A DNA stretch of 64,000 nucleotides from Paenibacillus_E qinlingensis_A. GTDB taxonomy: Bacteria > Bacillota > Bacilli > Paenibacillales > NBRC-103111. Below, in pieces: positions 26,864 to 35,606 of the stretch; position 1 is the stretch's first letter; every line of letters starts with the position of its first letter. Under the pieces are notes generated by a model. That model saw only the letters and a list, made by a program, of their open reading frames with translations. It was not told where the DNA came from and searched no databases. The position numbers and the translations under genes are program-made. The stretch spans positions 1-64,000 of the forward strand of contig NZ_JAVDSB010000014.1 in assembly GCF_031455095.1 (NCBI RefSeq). The letters are read 5' to 3'.

Positions 26864-26904
26864 TGTCATGTATATTGACATTAACTTGTATCGGCATTTA
26901 TCAT
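26864..26904 (+). promoter_or_regulatory. urt promoter overlapped by a second TnrA/GlnR box
   Basis: A perfect TGTNA-N7-TNACA box (TGTCA...TGACA) at 26864-26880 ends in the likely -35 TTGACA (26875-26880). An 18-bp spacer leads to TATCAT (26899-26904), about 45 bp before urtA. The overlap with -35 could give repression or class II activation. The sign of regulation is not readable. Confidence 0.72.
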
Positions 26905-26949
26905 AAGCCATGTAATCCAAATCTTGTAAGGCAAGGGAGTGGGACGTGA

Positions 26950-28200
26950 ATGAGAGAGATAAGAAACAAAGGTAAGCTTACAGTTGCACTAAGTATGGCT
27001 TTGATGTTGGTAGCGGCCGGCTGTGCGAAGACAGAAACTACCACCTCTACGACGACTGCACCTGCGGCTTCAACAACATCTGGCGACACCGTACCCGTGG
27101 GAATTCTTCACTCACTAACAGGTACAATGTCCATCAGTGAGGTATCTGTTAGAGATGCTGAACTCATGGCAATTGACGAAATTAATGCAGCTGGGGGTCT
27201 ATTAGGTAAAAAGATTAAACCCGTTATCGAAGATGGGGCATCGGATTGGCCAACGTTTGCAGAGAAGACAAAGAAGCTCCTGCAAAAAGACAGCGTAGTT
27301 ACAATCTTTGGCTGCTGGACATCCGCTAGCCGTAAAGCTGTGCTGCCTGTGGTTGAGCAAAACAAAGGTTTACTATGGTACCCGGTTCAGTATGAAGGTG
27401 TAGAGTCCTCTCCTAACATCTTCTACATCGGCGCAACAACGAATCAACAAATCATCCCCGCAGTGACTTGGCTCCTGCAAAACAAAGGCAAGAAATTCTT
27501 CCTCCTCGGTTCCGACTACGTATTCCCAAGAACTGCTAACAAAATCATTAAAGAGCAGCTGAAGGCAGATGGCGGAACGCTTGTTGCTGAAGAGTACACA
27601 CCGCTTGGACACACGGACTACAATACAATCATTAGTAAGATTAAAAAGGAAAAACCAGACGTTGTCTTCAACACATTGAACGGCGATAGTAACGTTGCCT
27701 TCTTCAAACAATTGAAAGATGCTGGCATTTCGGCAAAAGATTTAACAACCATGTCCGTGAGTATCGCTGAAGAAGAAGTGCGCGGCATTGGCGCTTCCGT
27801 TCTCGATGGTCATTACACAGCATGGAACTACTACCAAACGACAGATACACCTGAGAACAAAAAGTTCGTTGAGGCTTACAAAGCGAAATACGGCAAAGAC
27901 CGTGTAACGGATGATCCGATTGAAGCTGGATACACAGCTGTATATCTTTGGGCAGAAGCTGTGAAGAAAGCTGGCTCCTTTGACGTTGAGAAAGTCAAAG
28001 CAGCGGCCAAAGGCATCGAGTGGAACTCACCTGAAGGCAAAGTTACCATTGATGGTGAGAATCAACATATTTACAAAACAGCACGAATTGGTCAAATTGC
28101 AGCAGATGGCCAAATTAAAGAAATTTGGAATTCAGGCAAAGCACTCAAACCGGATCCATTCCTCAAAACGTACCCTTGGGGCGCAGAAGTAACGAAGTGA
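26950..28200 (+). CDS. urtA: Urea ABC transporter substrate-binding lipoprotein
   Basis: 416 aa. The signal peptide ends in lipobox VAAGC (Cys25), followed by a low-complexity Thr/Ser/Ala linker, then a two-lobed type I periplasmic-binding domain (VGILHSLTGTMSISEVSVRDAELMAIDEINAAGGLLG). FGCWTSASRKAVLPVVE and LLWYPVQYEGVESSPNIFYIGA are characteristic of UrtA rather than amino-acid binding relatives. It captures urea outside the membrane for UrtBCDE. First gene of the plus-strand operon, divergent from ureABCFGD. Confidence 0.95.
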   Translation: MREIRNKGKLTVALSMALMLVAAGCAKTETTTSTTTAPAASTTSGDTVPVGILHSLTGTMSISEVSVRDAELMAIDEINAAGGLLGKKIKPVIEDGASDWPTFAEKTKKLLQKDSVVTIFGCWTSASRKAVLPVVEQNKGLLWYPVQYEGVESSPNIFYIGATTNQQIIPAVTWLLQNKGKKFFLLGSDYVFPRTANKIIKEQLKADGGTLVAEEYTPLGHTDYNTIISKIKKEKPDVVFNTLNGDSNVAFFKQLKDAGISAKDLTTMSVSIAEEEVRGIGASVLDGHYTAWNYYQTTDTPENKKFVEAYKAKYGKDRVTDDPIEAGYTAVYLWAEAVKKAGSFDVEKVKAAAKGIEWNSPEGKVTIDGENQHIYKTARIGQIAADGQIKEIWNSGKALKPDPFLKTYPWGAEVTK

Positions 28201-28293
28201 TCAGCATTCTGTACACTCAGAAACCAGGACTGCCTAACCGCAGTCCTGGATTTCATCATTTCACTCCCGCTTCTTCAGAAAGGAGATGTTGTC

Positions 28294-29199
28294 ATGAGTT
28301 TGCTACTGCTTCAAATATTTAACGGACTCAGCTTAAGCTCCATTCTGCTTCTAATCGCCATTGGTCTGGCCATTACCTTCGGTCTTATGAATGTGATGAA
28401 TATGGCTCATGGCGAATTTATTATGATCGGTGCCTATATGGCTTACCTCGTACAAAAAGGCTTCCAAACCTATTTGCCGGCCTCTGCATTCGGATGGTAT
28501 TTCGTCGTTTCACTTGGTGTCGCCTTCGCAGTAGCCTTTGCTATTGGCTGGCTGCTCGAAGTTGTACTCATTCGTTTCATGTACGGTAGACCACTAGATA
28601 GCCTATTAGCTACTTGGGGTGTCTCTCTAGCCCTGCAACAAATTGCCCGCTCCATCTTCGGGGCACCCAATGTGGCCGTTAAAGCACCGCAATGGCTGGA
28701 AGGCGGATGGCATGTAACAGCAGACTTGATCCTTCCCTATAAGAGACTCTTTATCATTGGGCTCGTGGCATTATGTATCTTCATCATCTATCTGTATCTC
28801 TATCACTCTGCTGGCGGAAGACGTATGAGAGCTGTTATGCAAAATCGCCAAATGGCTTCGTGTTTAGGTATCTCTACGCGTAGAGTCGATGCACAGTCCT
28901 TCGCTTTCGGCTCAGCCATGGCAGGTATCGCCGGCTGTGCGTTGTCCTTGCTTGGCCCGATCGGGCCTACAATTGGTACCTATTATATTGTCGATGCCTT
29001 TATGGTCGTCGTACTAGGTGGAATCGGCAAATTAATTGGCACTGTGGCTGGTGCGCTTGGGATCGGCGTCTTCAATACCGCCTTGGAATATACAACCAGC
29101 GCTACACTCGGTAAAGTGCTTGTATTTACACTGATCATCGCGTTCTTACAATGGAAACCAATGGGACTTGTAACGATGCGTTCGAGATCCTTAGATTGA
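28294..29199 (+). CDS. urtB: Urea ABC transporter permease UrtB
   Basis: 301 aa, about eight membrane segments, LivH-type branched-chain permease fold with GLAITFGLMNVMNMAHGEFIMIGAYMAYLV near the N-terminus and GGIGKLIGTVAGALGIG near the end. ATG start with AAAGGAG. It pairs with UrtC to form the membrane pore. 93 bp separate it from urtA, enough for a small stem but no clear terminator. Confidence 0.94.
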   Translation: MSLLLLQIFNGLSLSSILLLIAIGLAITFGLMNVMNMAHGEFIMIGAYMAYLVQKGFQTYLPASAFGWYFVVSLGVAFAVAFAIGWLLEVVLIRFMYGRPLDSLLATWGVSLALQQIARSIFGAPNVAVKAPQWLEGGWHVTADLILPYKRLFIIGLVALCIFIIYLYLYHSAGGRRMRAVMQNRQMASCLGISTRRVDAQSFAFGSAMAGIAGCALSLLGPIGPTIGTYYIVDAFMVVVLGGIGKLIGTVAGALGIGVFNTALEYTTSATLGKVLVFTLIIAFLQWKPMGLVTMRSRSLD

Positions 29200-29220
29200 A
29201 GAAAGGATGTGACCTCATCT

Positions 29221-30303
29221 ATGCTCTTTGCCAGACAATCTAAGCTCAAGCTAACCATCTATGGGATAGGTTTACTACTCATCGCGCTTGCCCCCCTGTT
29301 CTTGTCTGACTTTCGTTTATCCTTACTCGGCAAATTCCTGGCTTATGCCATTATTGCGATCGGAATTGACTTAATCTGGGGGTATACCGGTATTTTAAGT
29401 CTGGGACATGGCGTTTACTTTGGGCTTGGCGCTTATTGCATGGCGATGCATCTGAAGCTTGCTTCCACGCCCAATCAATTGCCTGATTTCATGTCCTGGA
29501 GCGGTGTCAAAAGCTTGCCGTGGTTCTGGGTACCGTTTCACAGTGCAACAGCAGCCTTCCTATTGGCACTCATCGTTCCGATGATTGTCGCCTTCATTCT
29601 CGGCTATTTCACCTTCCGCAACCGGATTAAAGGGGCTTTCTTCTCCATTTTATCGCAAGCTTTAGTCATCATTACCGTAACACTGTTCGTCGGTCAGCAA
29701 GGTTATACGGGCGGCACGAATGGCTTGACGAATTTTTCAACCTTTCTTGGCCTGAACCTGCAATCCCAATCGACGAAGTTGATATTCTTCTATCTCACCT
29801 TAGCCGTTGTACTCGTCGTTCTCATCCTGAGTTCTTTACTGGTAACCAGCCGACTCGGCAATATCCTCACTGCGATTCGAGATGGTGAGAACAGGGTTCG
29901 CTTCATTGGCTATAATCCCGTCACGTATAAAGTCTTCATTTATTGTGTCTCGGCGGGTTTAGCTGGACTTGCGGGTGTGCTCTTCGTACTTCAAGAAGGT
30001 ATTATATCGCCAGCGCAAATGGGCATTGTACCCTCCATTGAGATGGTGTTATGGGTAGCAATTGGCGGTCGTTCAACTATTGGCGGTGCCGTACTTGGGG
30101 CCTTGCTTACCAATGCGGCGAAAACGACGTTTAGCGAAGCTTATCCCGCTTGGTGGCCGATCATGATGGGAGCCATGTTTATCATCGTCGTTCTCCTTCT
30201 GCCGAAGGGAATCGTGGGCACATTAGCGCACTATCTCCCTAAATGGAAACGCAATAGTCAACCCAAAATGATCACTTCATCGCAAGAAGTCATAGAAACG
30301 TAA
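29221..30303 (+). CDS. urtC: Urea ABC transporter permease UrtC
   Basis: 360 aa from the ATG at 29221; a GTG at 29209 is possible but lies within 1 nt of the AAAGGAT. LivM-type permease with about ten membrane segments. WGYTGILSLGHGVYFGLGAYCMAMH is the typical helix 2-3 region, and WVAIGGRSTIGGAVLGALL the conserved cytoplasmic loop. Partner of UrtB. Confidence 0.94.
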   Translation: MLFARQSKLKLTIYGIGLLLIALAPLFLSDFRLSLLGKFLAYAIIAIGIDLIWGYTGILSLGHGVYFGLGAYCMAMHLKLASTPNQLPDFMSWSGVKSLPWFWVPFHSATAAFLLALIVPMIVAFILGYFTFRNRIKGAFFSILSQALVIITVTLFVGQQGYTGGTNGLTNFSTFLGLNLQSQSTKLIFFYLTLAVVLVVLILSSLLVTSRLGNILTAIRDGENRVRFIGYNPVTYKVFIYCVSAGLAGLAGVLFVLQEGIISPAQMGIVPSIEMVLWVAIGGRSTIGGAVLGALLTNAAKTTFSEAYPAWWPIMMGAMFIIVVLLLPKGIVGTLAHYLPKWKRNSQPKMITSSQEVIET

Positions 30304-30339
30304 ACTCTGCTTATGAAAACCAGAAAGGGGAACATTTCA

Positions 30340-31131
30340 ATGCTAGGACAATTAGCGAAACAACAACCGACAACTGACGAGACCATCCTGAGCGTCAAGG
30401 GACTTGAGGTGAACTTCGACGGATTCAAAGCCTTGCGAAATCTAGATTTCTCGTTAAAATCTGGCGAACTCCGTTTTCTTATCGGCCCTAACGGTGCCGG
30501 TAAGACAACATTGCTCGATGTCATTTGCGGCAAAGTAAAGCCATCCCAAGGACATGTCTTTTTTAAAGAAACGATTGACCTCACCAAGCATCAAGAGCAC
30601 CAGATTGCCCAGCTAGGTATTGGACGAAAATTCCAAGCACCTACTGTTTTCTCTACCCTAACGGTATTTGAGAATCTGGCACTTTCTATGAAGCAGCAGC
30701 GCGGCCTTCTCAGCGCGCTCTGGGCTAAAACAACTAGTGAACAAAGAGAACGCCTCCACCTCAGGCTTGGCATGATTGGCCTGCAGAGTAAGGCGAAAGA
30801 ACGCGCAGGCTCCCTCTCCCACGGCGAGAAGCAATGGCTCGAAATCGGCATGCTGCTGATGCAAGAGCCTGACTTGTTGCTGCTCGACGAGCCTGCTGCA
30901 GGCATGACCGACAGTGAAACAGAGAAAACCGGCGAGCTGCTTCATGAGATCGCAGAGAATCAAACGATTATTGTCGTTGAGCATGACATGGAGTTCGTAC
31001 GCCAATTCGCTAGAACAGTAACCGTACTTCATGAAGGAACAGTCCTTCGAGAAGGCACCATGCAAGACATACAGAATGATGATAAAGTAGCGGAAGTTTA
31101 TCTCGGAAGGAGAGTTGAACGCGGTGCTTAA
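30340..31131 (+). CDS. urtD: Urea ABC transporter ATPase UrtD
   Basis: 263 aa from the ATG at 30340 (AAAGGGG upstream); a frame-extending ATG at 30313 has no site. Walker A GPNGAGKTT, signature LSHGEKQ, Walker B LLLLDEPAAGMTDSE, and VVEHDMEFV as switch. LivG-like group. It forms the ATPase pair with UrtE, and its stop overlaps the urtE start. Confidence 0.94.
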   Translation: MLGQLAKQQPTTDETILSVKGLEVNFDGFKALRNLDFSLKSGELRFLIGPNGAGKTTLLDVICGKVKPSQGHVFFKETIDLTKHQEHQIAQLGIGRKFQAPTVFSTLTVFENLALSMKQQRGLLSALWAKTTSEQRERLHLRLGMIGLQSKAKERAGSLSHGEKQWLEIGMLLMQEPDLLLLDEPAAGMTDSETEKTGELLHEIAENQTIIVVEHDMEFVRQFARTVTVLHEGTVLREGTMQDIQNDDKVAEVYLGRRVERGA

Positions 31132-31819
31132 ACTACAGAGTATAGAAGCCGGCTACGGCGAGAGCATGGTTATTCGTAACGTCAACCTTGAAGTAAGACC
31201 CGGTCAGATCGTCTGCCTAATGGGGCGTAACGGGGTTGGCAAATCAACACTGATGAAGAGTATTATGGGTCTTATTAAGCCAAGATCTGGCCATATCCAC
31301 TACATGGACAATGACATAACTTCCTCTTCACCAGATCGCCGCGCGAAGTCCGGTATCGGCTATGTGCCACAAGGCCGGGAAATATTTCCCCAACTTTCTG
31401 TTGAGGAAAATCTCATGTTAGGCCTCGAGGCCGCGGCTGATCGCCGCAAGAAATTGCCTGAAACTCTCTTTGATACGTTTCCGGTTCTTCACCAAATGCT
31501 TCATCGCAAAGGTGGCGACCTCAGTGGCGGTCAGCAGCAGCAGCTAGCTATCGCACGAGCGTTAGTTTCAGGACCTAAGCTGTTGCTGCTGGATGAACCC
31601 ATGGAAGGGATACAGCCATCTATTGTCATGGAGATCGAAGCCATCATTGAAACGATTAAGCGCAATCGAGAAATTGCGGTGCTCCTAGTCGAACAAAGCT
31701 TAGAATTCGCTACAAGTATTGCGGATTACTACTATGTTCTCGACCGCGGCACCATTGCCGCTGAAGGGAAAGCGGAGCATTTAAGCGAAGATCTTGTCCG
31801 AAAGCATTTGACCGTATGA
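31124..31819 (+). CDS. urtE: Urea ABC transporter ATPase UrtE
   Basis: 231 aa from the GTG at 31124, which overlaps the urtD stop and gives the family-like N-terminus MLKLQSIEAGYGES. A TTG at 31115 sits too close to AAGGAG. Walker A GRNGVGKST, signature LSGGQQQQ, Walker B LLLLDEPMEG. LivF-like. Last gene of urtABCDE, followed by a terminator. Confidence 0.94.
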   Translation: MLKLQSIEAGYGESMVIRNVNLEVRPGQIVCLMGRNGVGKSTLMKSIMGLIKPRSGHIHYMDNDITSSSPDRRAKSGIGYVPQGREIFPQLSVEENLMLGLEAAADRRKKLPETLFDTFPVLHQMLHRKGGDLSGGQQQQLAIARALVSGPKLLLLDEPMEGIQPSIVMEIEAIIETIKRNREIAVLLVEQSLEFATSIADYYYVLDRGTIAAEGKAEHLSEDLVRKHLTV

Positions 31820-31847
31820 TTGTTTTATTCTTTATCACCTTACCCCC

Positions 31848-31908
31848 AAGAAGCTGGCTAACTTGACCTGAGTACCGAGGGTTAGAGTTACGAAGGGCTT
31901 CTTTTTTT
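31848..31908 (+). terminator. Terminator of the urt operon
   Basis: AAGAAGC (31848-31854) pairs with GCTTCTT before a run of seven T, with a long, partly paired interior containing GGCTAAC and GGGTTAG. Confidence 0.65.
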
Positions 31909-32038
31909 CTCGTTCAAAAATAAAGTTAAAACTGGACGTCACAAAATGGATAGGATAACATGTCATATAGATAGGGTCGATTATTGCGGAGGGCATAGCG
32001 AGCACCTAGCCTTTTAAAGGAAAAGGAGGGGAACCTGT

Positions 32039-32731
32039 ATGTCTAAAATTTTAATTATTGAAGACGATGTAAGTATCGGTGAAATGATGTCCATCTACTT
32101 ATACGAAGATGGCTATGAAGTGAAACGTGCGGAGAATGGCAGACAAGGTGAAGCCTTATTTCGAGAATTTCAGCCTGATATGATTATTCTTGACCTCATG
32201 CTGCCCGATATGGATGGGATACACCTATGTACGACGATTCGTCATACCTCAAACATTCCAATTCTAATGGTATCTGCCAAGAACGAAGTTTCAGATCGTG
32301 TTAAGGGGCTTCAGACGGGTGCTGACGACTATTTATGCAAACCGTTTTCGATGAGAGAGCTGTCCGCCAGAATTCAAGCCTTACTTCGCCGTTCCAACAC
32401 CTTTACACAACAGTCTCTATCGTCTACCGATGTACTTAAACAACAAGGGATACAATTGGATTTCGAGAAACGCTGTCTCTACGTTGACGGCAAGAATATT
32501 GAAACAACCTTCTCGGAATTCGAGATTATGAAGCTTTTCTGGCAAAATCAAGGCAGAGTATACAGTCGAGAAGAGTTGTTGAACCGTGTTCGCGGCTTTG
32601 ATTCCCAAGTAACGGAACGTGCAATCGATGTGCATATCGCCAACCTTCGCAAAAAAGTTGAGGATGATCCTAAAGAACCCAAGCACATCAAAACCGTGTG
32701 GGGTGTCGGCTATAAATTTCTATTCACGTAA
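32039..32731 (+). CDS. OmpR/PhoB-family response regulator (orphan)
   Basis: 230 aa. Receiver domain residues 3-115 with acidic pair Glu8/Asp9-Asp10, phosphoacceptor Asp52 in ILDLMLPD, and the conserved Lys in LCKPFS. A winged-helix DNA-binding domain (about 130-228) contains SREELLNRVRG and ERAIDVHIANLRKKVE. No histidine kinase gene is adjacent, so the partner must lie elsewhere. A TTCG-loop terminator follows the stop directly, so it is monocistronic. Confidence 0.93.
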   Translation: MSKILIIEDDVSIGEMMSIYLYEDGYEVKRAENGRQGEALFREFQPDMIILDLMLPDMDGIHLCTTIRHTSNIPILMVSAKNEVSDRVKGLQTGADDYLCKPFSMRELSARIQALLRRSNTFTQQSLSSTDVLKQQGIQLDFEKRCLYVDGKNIETTFSEFEIMKLFWQNQGRVYSREELLNRVRGFDSQVTERAIDVHIANLRKKVEDDPKEPKHIKTVWGVGYKFLFT

Positions 32732-32752
32732 GCTCCTTCGGGAGCTTTTTTG
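32731..32752 (+). terminator. Rho-independent terminator after the response regulator
   Basis: AGCTCC-TTCG-GGAGCT stem-loop followed by six T, starting at the stop codon. Confidence 0.9.
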
Positions 32753-32892
32753 TTTTGTGAATTCCTTTCAAATTCGTCACCAAATAGGCACTAGCACAAT
32801 ATGATGATTATGGAAAATGACCTTTTAGATCGTTAAAACACATCAAATGAAGGAAGCTTTCATATTGAAAGCTCAAGGAGGAAATTATTATT

Positions 32893-33342
32893 ATGTTGAA
32901 TAACCCTTACAAAATAGGTAATCAAGCGATGCCGCAAATGCCATACGGCAATCCCTATCCGGCATTCCCTGTCCCGACTAATATTACGAATAAAGTTGTT
33001 CCCCAAACGCCAGCGGGATCCGTTCTTACGCCACCAGGAAGCGGATTACAAACAGGCGTTAATATCCCTGGCCTTCCAGTGGAAGAGTCGTATATTGAAA
33101 ATATCCTGCGTTTGAACCTCGGTAAAATGGCCACCATCTACATGACTTATGAAAATAACTCCGAGTGGAACGCCAAGATTTTCAAAGGAAGATTGGAGGC
33201 TGCAGGTCGTGATCATATCATCATCAGCGACCCTGTAACTGGCATGCGTTTCCTATTACTTATGGTGAATCTGGATTACATTACATTCGATGAAGAACTC
33301 AATTACAGCTATCCCTTCCGTGGAGGAGTAATCTCCAGATAA
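32893..33342 (+). CDS. gerQ: Spore coat protein GerQ
   Basis: 149 aa. The first ~65 residues are Pro/Gly/Asn-rich. The C-terminal domain, YIENILRLNLGKMATIYMTYENNSEWNAKIFKGRLEAAGRDHIIISDPVTG followed by a short hydrophobic block, is the GerQ family core. GerQ is a coat protein cross-linked by transglutaminase Tgl and needed for proper localisation of the cortex-lytic enzyme CwlJ. No tgl or cwlJ is adjacent. AAGGAGG ribosome site. Confidence 0.92.
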   Translation: MLNNPYKIGNQAMPQMPYGNPYPAFPVPTNITNKVVPQTPAGSVLTPPGSGLQTGVNIPGLPVEESYIENILRLNLGKMATIYMTYENNSEWNAKIFKGRLEAAGRDHIIISDPVTGMRFLLLMVNLDYITFDEELNYSYPFRGGVISR

Positions 33343-33358
33343 TTGTTGAATCCCATAC

Positions 33359-33395
33359 GAAAACCGTTGCTCTGATAGAGCAACGGTTTTTTTGT
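33359..33395. terminator. Bidirectional terminator after gerQ
   Basis: AAACCGTTGCTC pairs with GAGCAACGGTTT around TGATA, with A and T runs on either side. Confidence 0.9.
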
Positions 33396-33695
33396 TTAAG
33401 TATATGTAACGGACGAAAAATGCCACATGTGCAGTTTTTGAATGCCGCCTTTGATCCATTGCTCCCAATCACCATGTTGCTCATCACGTAATCGCTCAAC
33501 GTTTAAACGAACTTTCTTCATGCTCAGGTAGTCTTCATACGTTACATCATGCCAAATTTCTACAAAAAGTCCTTCTTGATCTGTTCCCGTCAATAGCTCC
33601 AAACGCCCTTCCCGCCGCTGAAGTCCTTGCATATAGATGAGAAATGAGGCCCGATACTCCGATTTTATGGCATACTCTACAAAAACTTTAGACAT
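33396..33695 (-). CDS. Conserved small protein of unknown function
   Basis: 99 aa from the ATG at 33695 with an AAGGAGAT site; the frame is open further upstream but without a start signal. The alternation of strands and helices (MSKVFVEYAIKSEYRASFLIYMQGL, GLFVEIWHDVTYEDYLSMKK) suggests a ferredoxin-like/ABM-type fold. No enzyme motif is seen. It converges on gerQ and shares its terminator. Confidence 0.7.
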   Translation of the reverse strand: MSKVFVEYAIKSEYRASFLIYMQGLQRREGRLELLTGTDQEGLFVEIWHDVTYEDYLSMKKVRLNVERLRDEQHGDWEQWIKGGIQKLHMWHFSSVTYT

Positions 33696-33813
33696 TTTTA
33701 GATCTCCTTCTGATTTATTTTTTACTCTAAAATGGTAAACTAAGAGGAAGATGTTAAATAACCCACCACTTTGCAGACAAACTATGTACAGAAACACTTA
33801 GGAGGAAAACCAG

Positions 33814-34797
33814 TTGGATACAGGCACTCATCTCGTCATCGGCTTAGGTTTAGCAGGCCTTTCGCAAATTGACCCGAGCATTTCTGCAGATTCTGCAGCA
33901 ACAACGGCTGTTTTTATTGGTACTGTCGTCGGTTCTCAGATTCCTGATATTGATGGGCTTCTCCGTTTCAAGGGAAACGCCGTCTATATTCGTAATCACC
34001 GTGGTCGCTCACATTCCTTGCCAGCCCTTCCCTTATGGACGTTACTGATTACTGGTGCTCTTGCGCCATTTTTCCATGGTATTTCCTTCTTGCATCTGGC
34101 CATGTGGATCGGCATCGCCGTTTGTGTGCATGTGTTTACCGACTGTTTCAATACCTATGGCACACAAGCCCTTCGACCTTTTTCGGAAAAATGGGTATCT
34201 TGGAACATTATTCACATCTTCGATCCATTTATTTTCACAAGTCACATTGCTGCGATTTTCATGTGGTCCTTCGATCTCGCTAGACCACAATTGATCTTCC
34301 CAACCTTGTACGGCTTACTCGCGCTGTATTACATTTGGCGAACCTTAGACCATGCCATTATCGAAAAAGGTCTCTATCGCAAAGATGCGACCTATCAACC
34401 CGGTGACAAATATACGCTTATTGTAACATTCAATCTCTACGTCTGGAATGTCGTCAAAGAGTGCGCTAATGGTACGTATCAATTAGGCGAGCTCAAGAAT
34501 GGCAAGCTCAAGTGGTTGGACACGATTACTTGTGCAGAGCACCCTGCTGTCGAGGTTTCCAAGCACCATGAGGACATTCAATCGCTCCTCTATTTCTCTT
34601 CTTTCACCTCCGCTGAGGTCAAAGAACATCGATGGGGCTATGAAGTGAGATGGGCAGATGTCCGCTATCGTCATCGTAAACAATACCCATTCGTCGGCGT
34701 CATCCTGATGGATCATAACTTCCAAACCCTTGATTCTTATGTAGGTTGGGTGAACGACACCAAGCTTGGAAAGAAACTGAAGGTTGATCTTTACTAA
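33814..34797 (+). CDS. Membrane-bound metal-dependent hydrolase family protein (YfhP/DUF457-like)
   Basis: 327 aa, TTG start with AGGAGG. The N-terminal half is membrane-embedded, with His and Asp residues typical of the YbcI/DUF457 group: DTGTHLVIGLG (residues 2-12), SQIPDIDGLLRF (about 48-59), NHRGRSHSL and HVFTDCFNTYG. The C-terminal ~130 residues are soluble. Length and motif order fit B. subtilis YfhP. Catalytic activity in the family is predicted rather than shown. Confidence 0.82.
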   Translation: MDTGTHLVIGLGLAGLSQIDPSISADSAATTAVFIGTVVGSQIPDIDGLLRFKGNAVYIRNHRGRSHSLPALPLWTLLITGALAPFFHGISFLHLAMWIGIAVCVHVFTDCFNTYGTQALRPFSEKWVSWNIIHIFDPFIFTSHIAAIFMWSFDLARPQLIFPTLYGLLALYYIWRTLDHAIIEKGLYRKDATYQPGDKYTLIVTFNLYVWNVVKECANGTYQLGELKNGKLKWLDTITCAEHPAVEVSKHHEDIQSLLYFSSFTSAEVKEHRWGYEVRWADVRYRHRKQYPFVGVILMDHNFQTLDSYVGWVNDTKLGKKLKVDLY

Positions 34798-34892
34798 AAG
34801 TTCCTTAACTGAGATCCAACATCGAGCGAGGCCCATGCGCAAGTTGCCTGGGTCTTTTTCTTTATCATTGTTGATCTTTCGTATTACGCACC

Positions 34893-34926
34893 AAAAGCCC
34901 AGGAGCTATTTAGCCTCCTGAGCTTT
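34893..34926 (-). terminator. Terminator of the first SASP gene
   Basis: On the minus strand AAGCTCAGGAG pairs with CTCCTGGGCTT around GCTAAATAG, followed by T-rich sequence. Confidence 0.7.
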
Positions 34927-34967
34927 ATTATTACATATTTCGGGTATGCTAGTACGGAGACTCTAAG

Positions 34968-35198
34968 TTAACGGTAGTTAGACCCAGATTGTCCCGCGAG
35001 CGATTGCTCAGCAATTTGTACCAAGCGACGAGTAATCGCACCACCAATAGAACCAGTATCACGGGTTGCCATGTTGCCATAGTAACCATCTTGAGGGATT
35101 TGAATGCCCAGTTCTTGAGCTACCTCATATTTCAATTGATCTAAAGCTTGATTGGCTTGCGGAACGACTAGTGTGTTACTGCTACGAGATTGTGCCAT
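34968..35198 (-). CDS. Small acid-soluble spore protein, alpha/beta type
   Basis: 76 aa. The two conserved blocks are YEVAQELGI (the GPR protease cleavage region) and TGSIGGAITRRLVQIAEQ. SASPs coat DNA in the forespore and protect it from UV and heat, then supply amino acids at germination. A SigG-type promoter lies upstream (35258-35287). A second copy at 41724 is about 80 per cent identical by eye. Confidence 0.97.
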   Translation of the reverse strand: MAQSRSSNTLVVPQANQALDQLKYEVAQELGIQIPQDGYYGNMATRDTGSIGGAITRRLVQIAEQSLAGQSGSNYR

Positions 35199-35257
35199 CA
35201 GGATCGTACTCCTTTCAGTCAGCTATAATCTTTGATGTATTTGCAAGCTTGCAAAGA

Positions 35258-35287
35258 TAGTATGTGGAGGAAATGAATTTATATGCA
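35258..35287 (-). promoter_or_regulatory. SigG-type promoter of the first SASP gene
   Basis: Minus strand: -10 CATACTA (35258-35264) and -35 TGCATA (35282-35287) with 17 bp between, close to the SigG consensus TGAATA/CATACTA. It lies about 60 bp before the start codon. Confidence 0.75.
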
Positions 35288-35349
35288 CAGCGTTAAAAAA
35301 AGTTTAAAATAAGATCATAGCCATAACTTCTAGAAAGTAGGTCACACCT

Positions 35350-35535
35350 ATGAGTAAACCACTCGCACTCCTATTCGCAGTTGTAGGTACGCTGCTGCTC
35401 GCTTCTATCTCCCTTTTCATTGCTCTTCGAGAGCCTTGGATGGTACTCCTCTTCACTCTTATATCGTTAGGATTTATCGGTTACGGTTTTGCTGTGAAGG
35501 CTAAGATGCGTCGTAAAAATACACCTAGCGAGTAA
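35350..35535 (+). CDS. Small two-helix membrane protein, DUF5325/YlaF-like
   Basis: 61 aa. Two hydrophobic segments (residues 5-24 and 30-49) are linked by REPWM, with a basic tail (KAKMRRKN). Size and layout fit the DUF5325 family, to which B. subtilis YlaF belongs. Function unknown. It has its own terminator. Confidence 0.65.
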   Translation: MSKPLALLFAVVGTLLLASISLFIALREPWMVLLFTLISLGFIGYGFAVKAKMRRKNTPSE

Positions 35536-35536
35536 A

Positions 35537-35585
35537 ATAAAAAAGCTCAAAATCCGCGATCTTAGGGATTTCGAGCTTTTTTTGG
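35537..35585. terminator. Bidirectional terminator between a small membrane gene and trpS
   Basis: AAAAAAGCTC-AAAATCC pairs with GGATTTC-GAGCTTTTTT, with runs on both sides. Confidence 0.85.
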
Positions 35586-35606
35586 TTGTATAGATGACTT
35601 TATACG

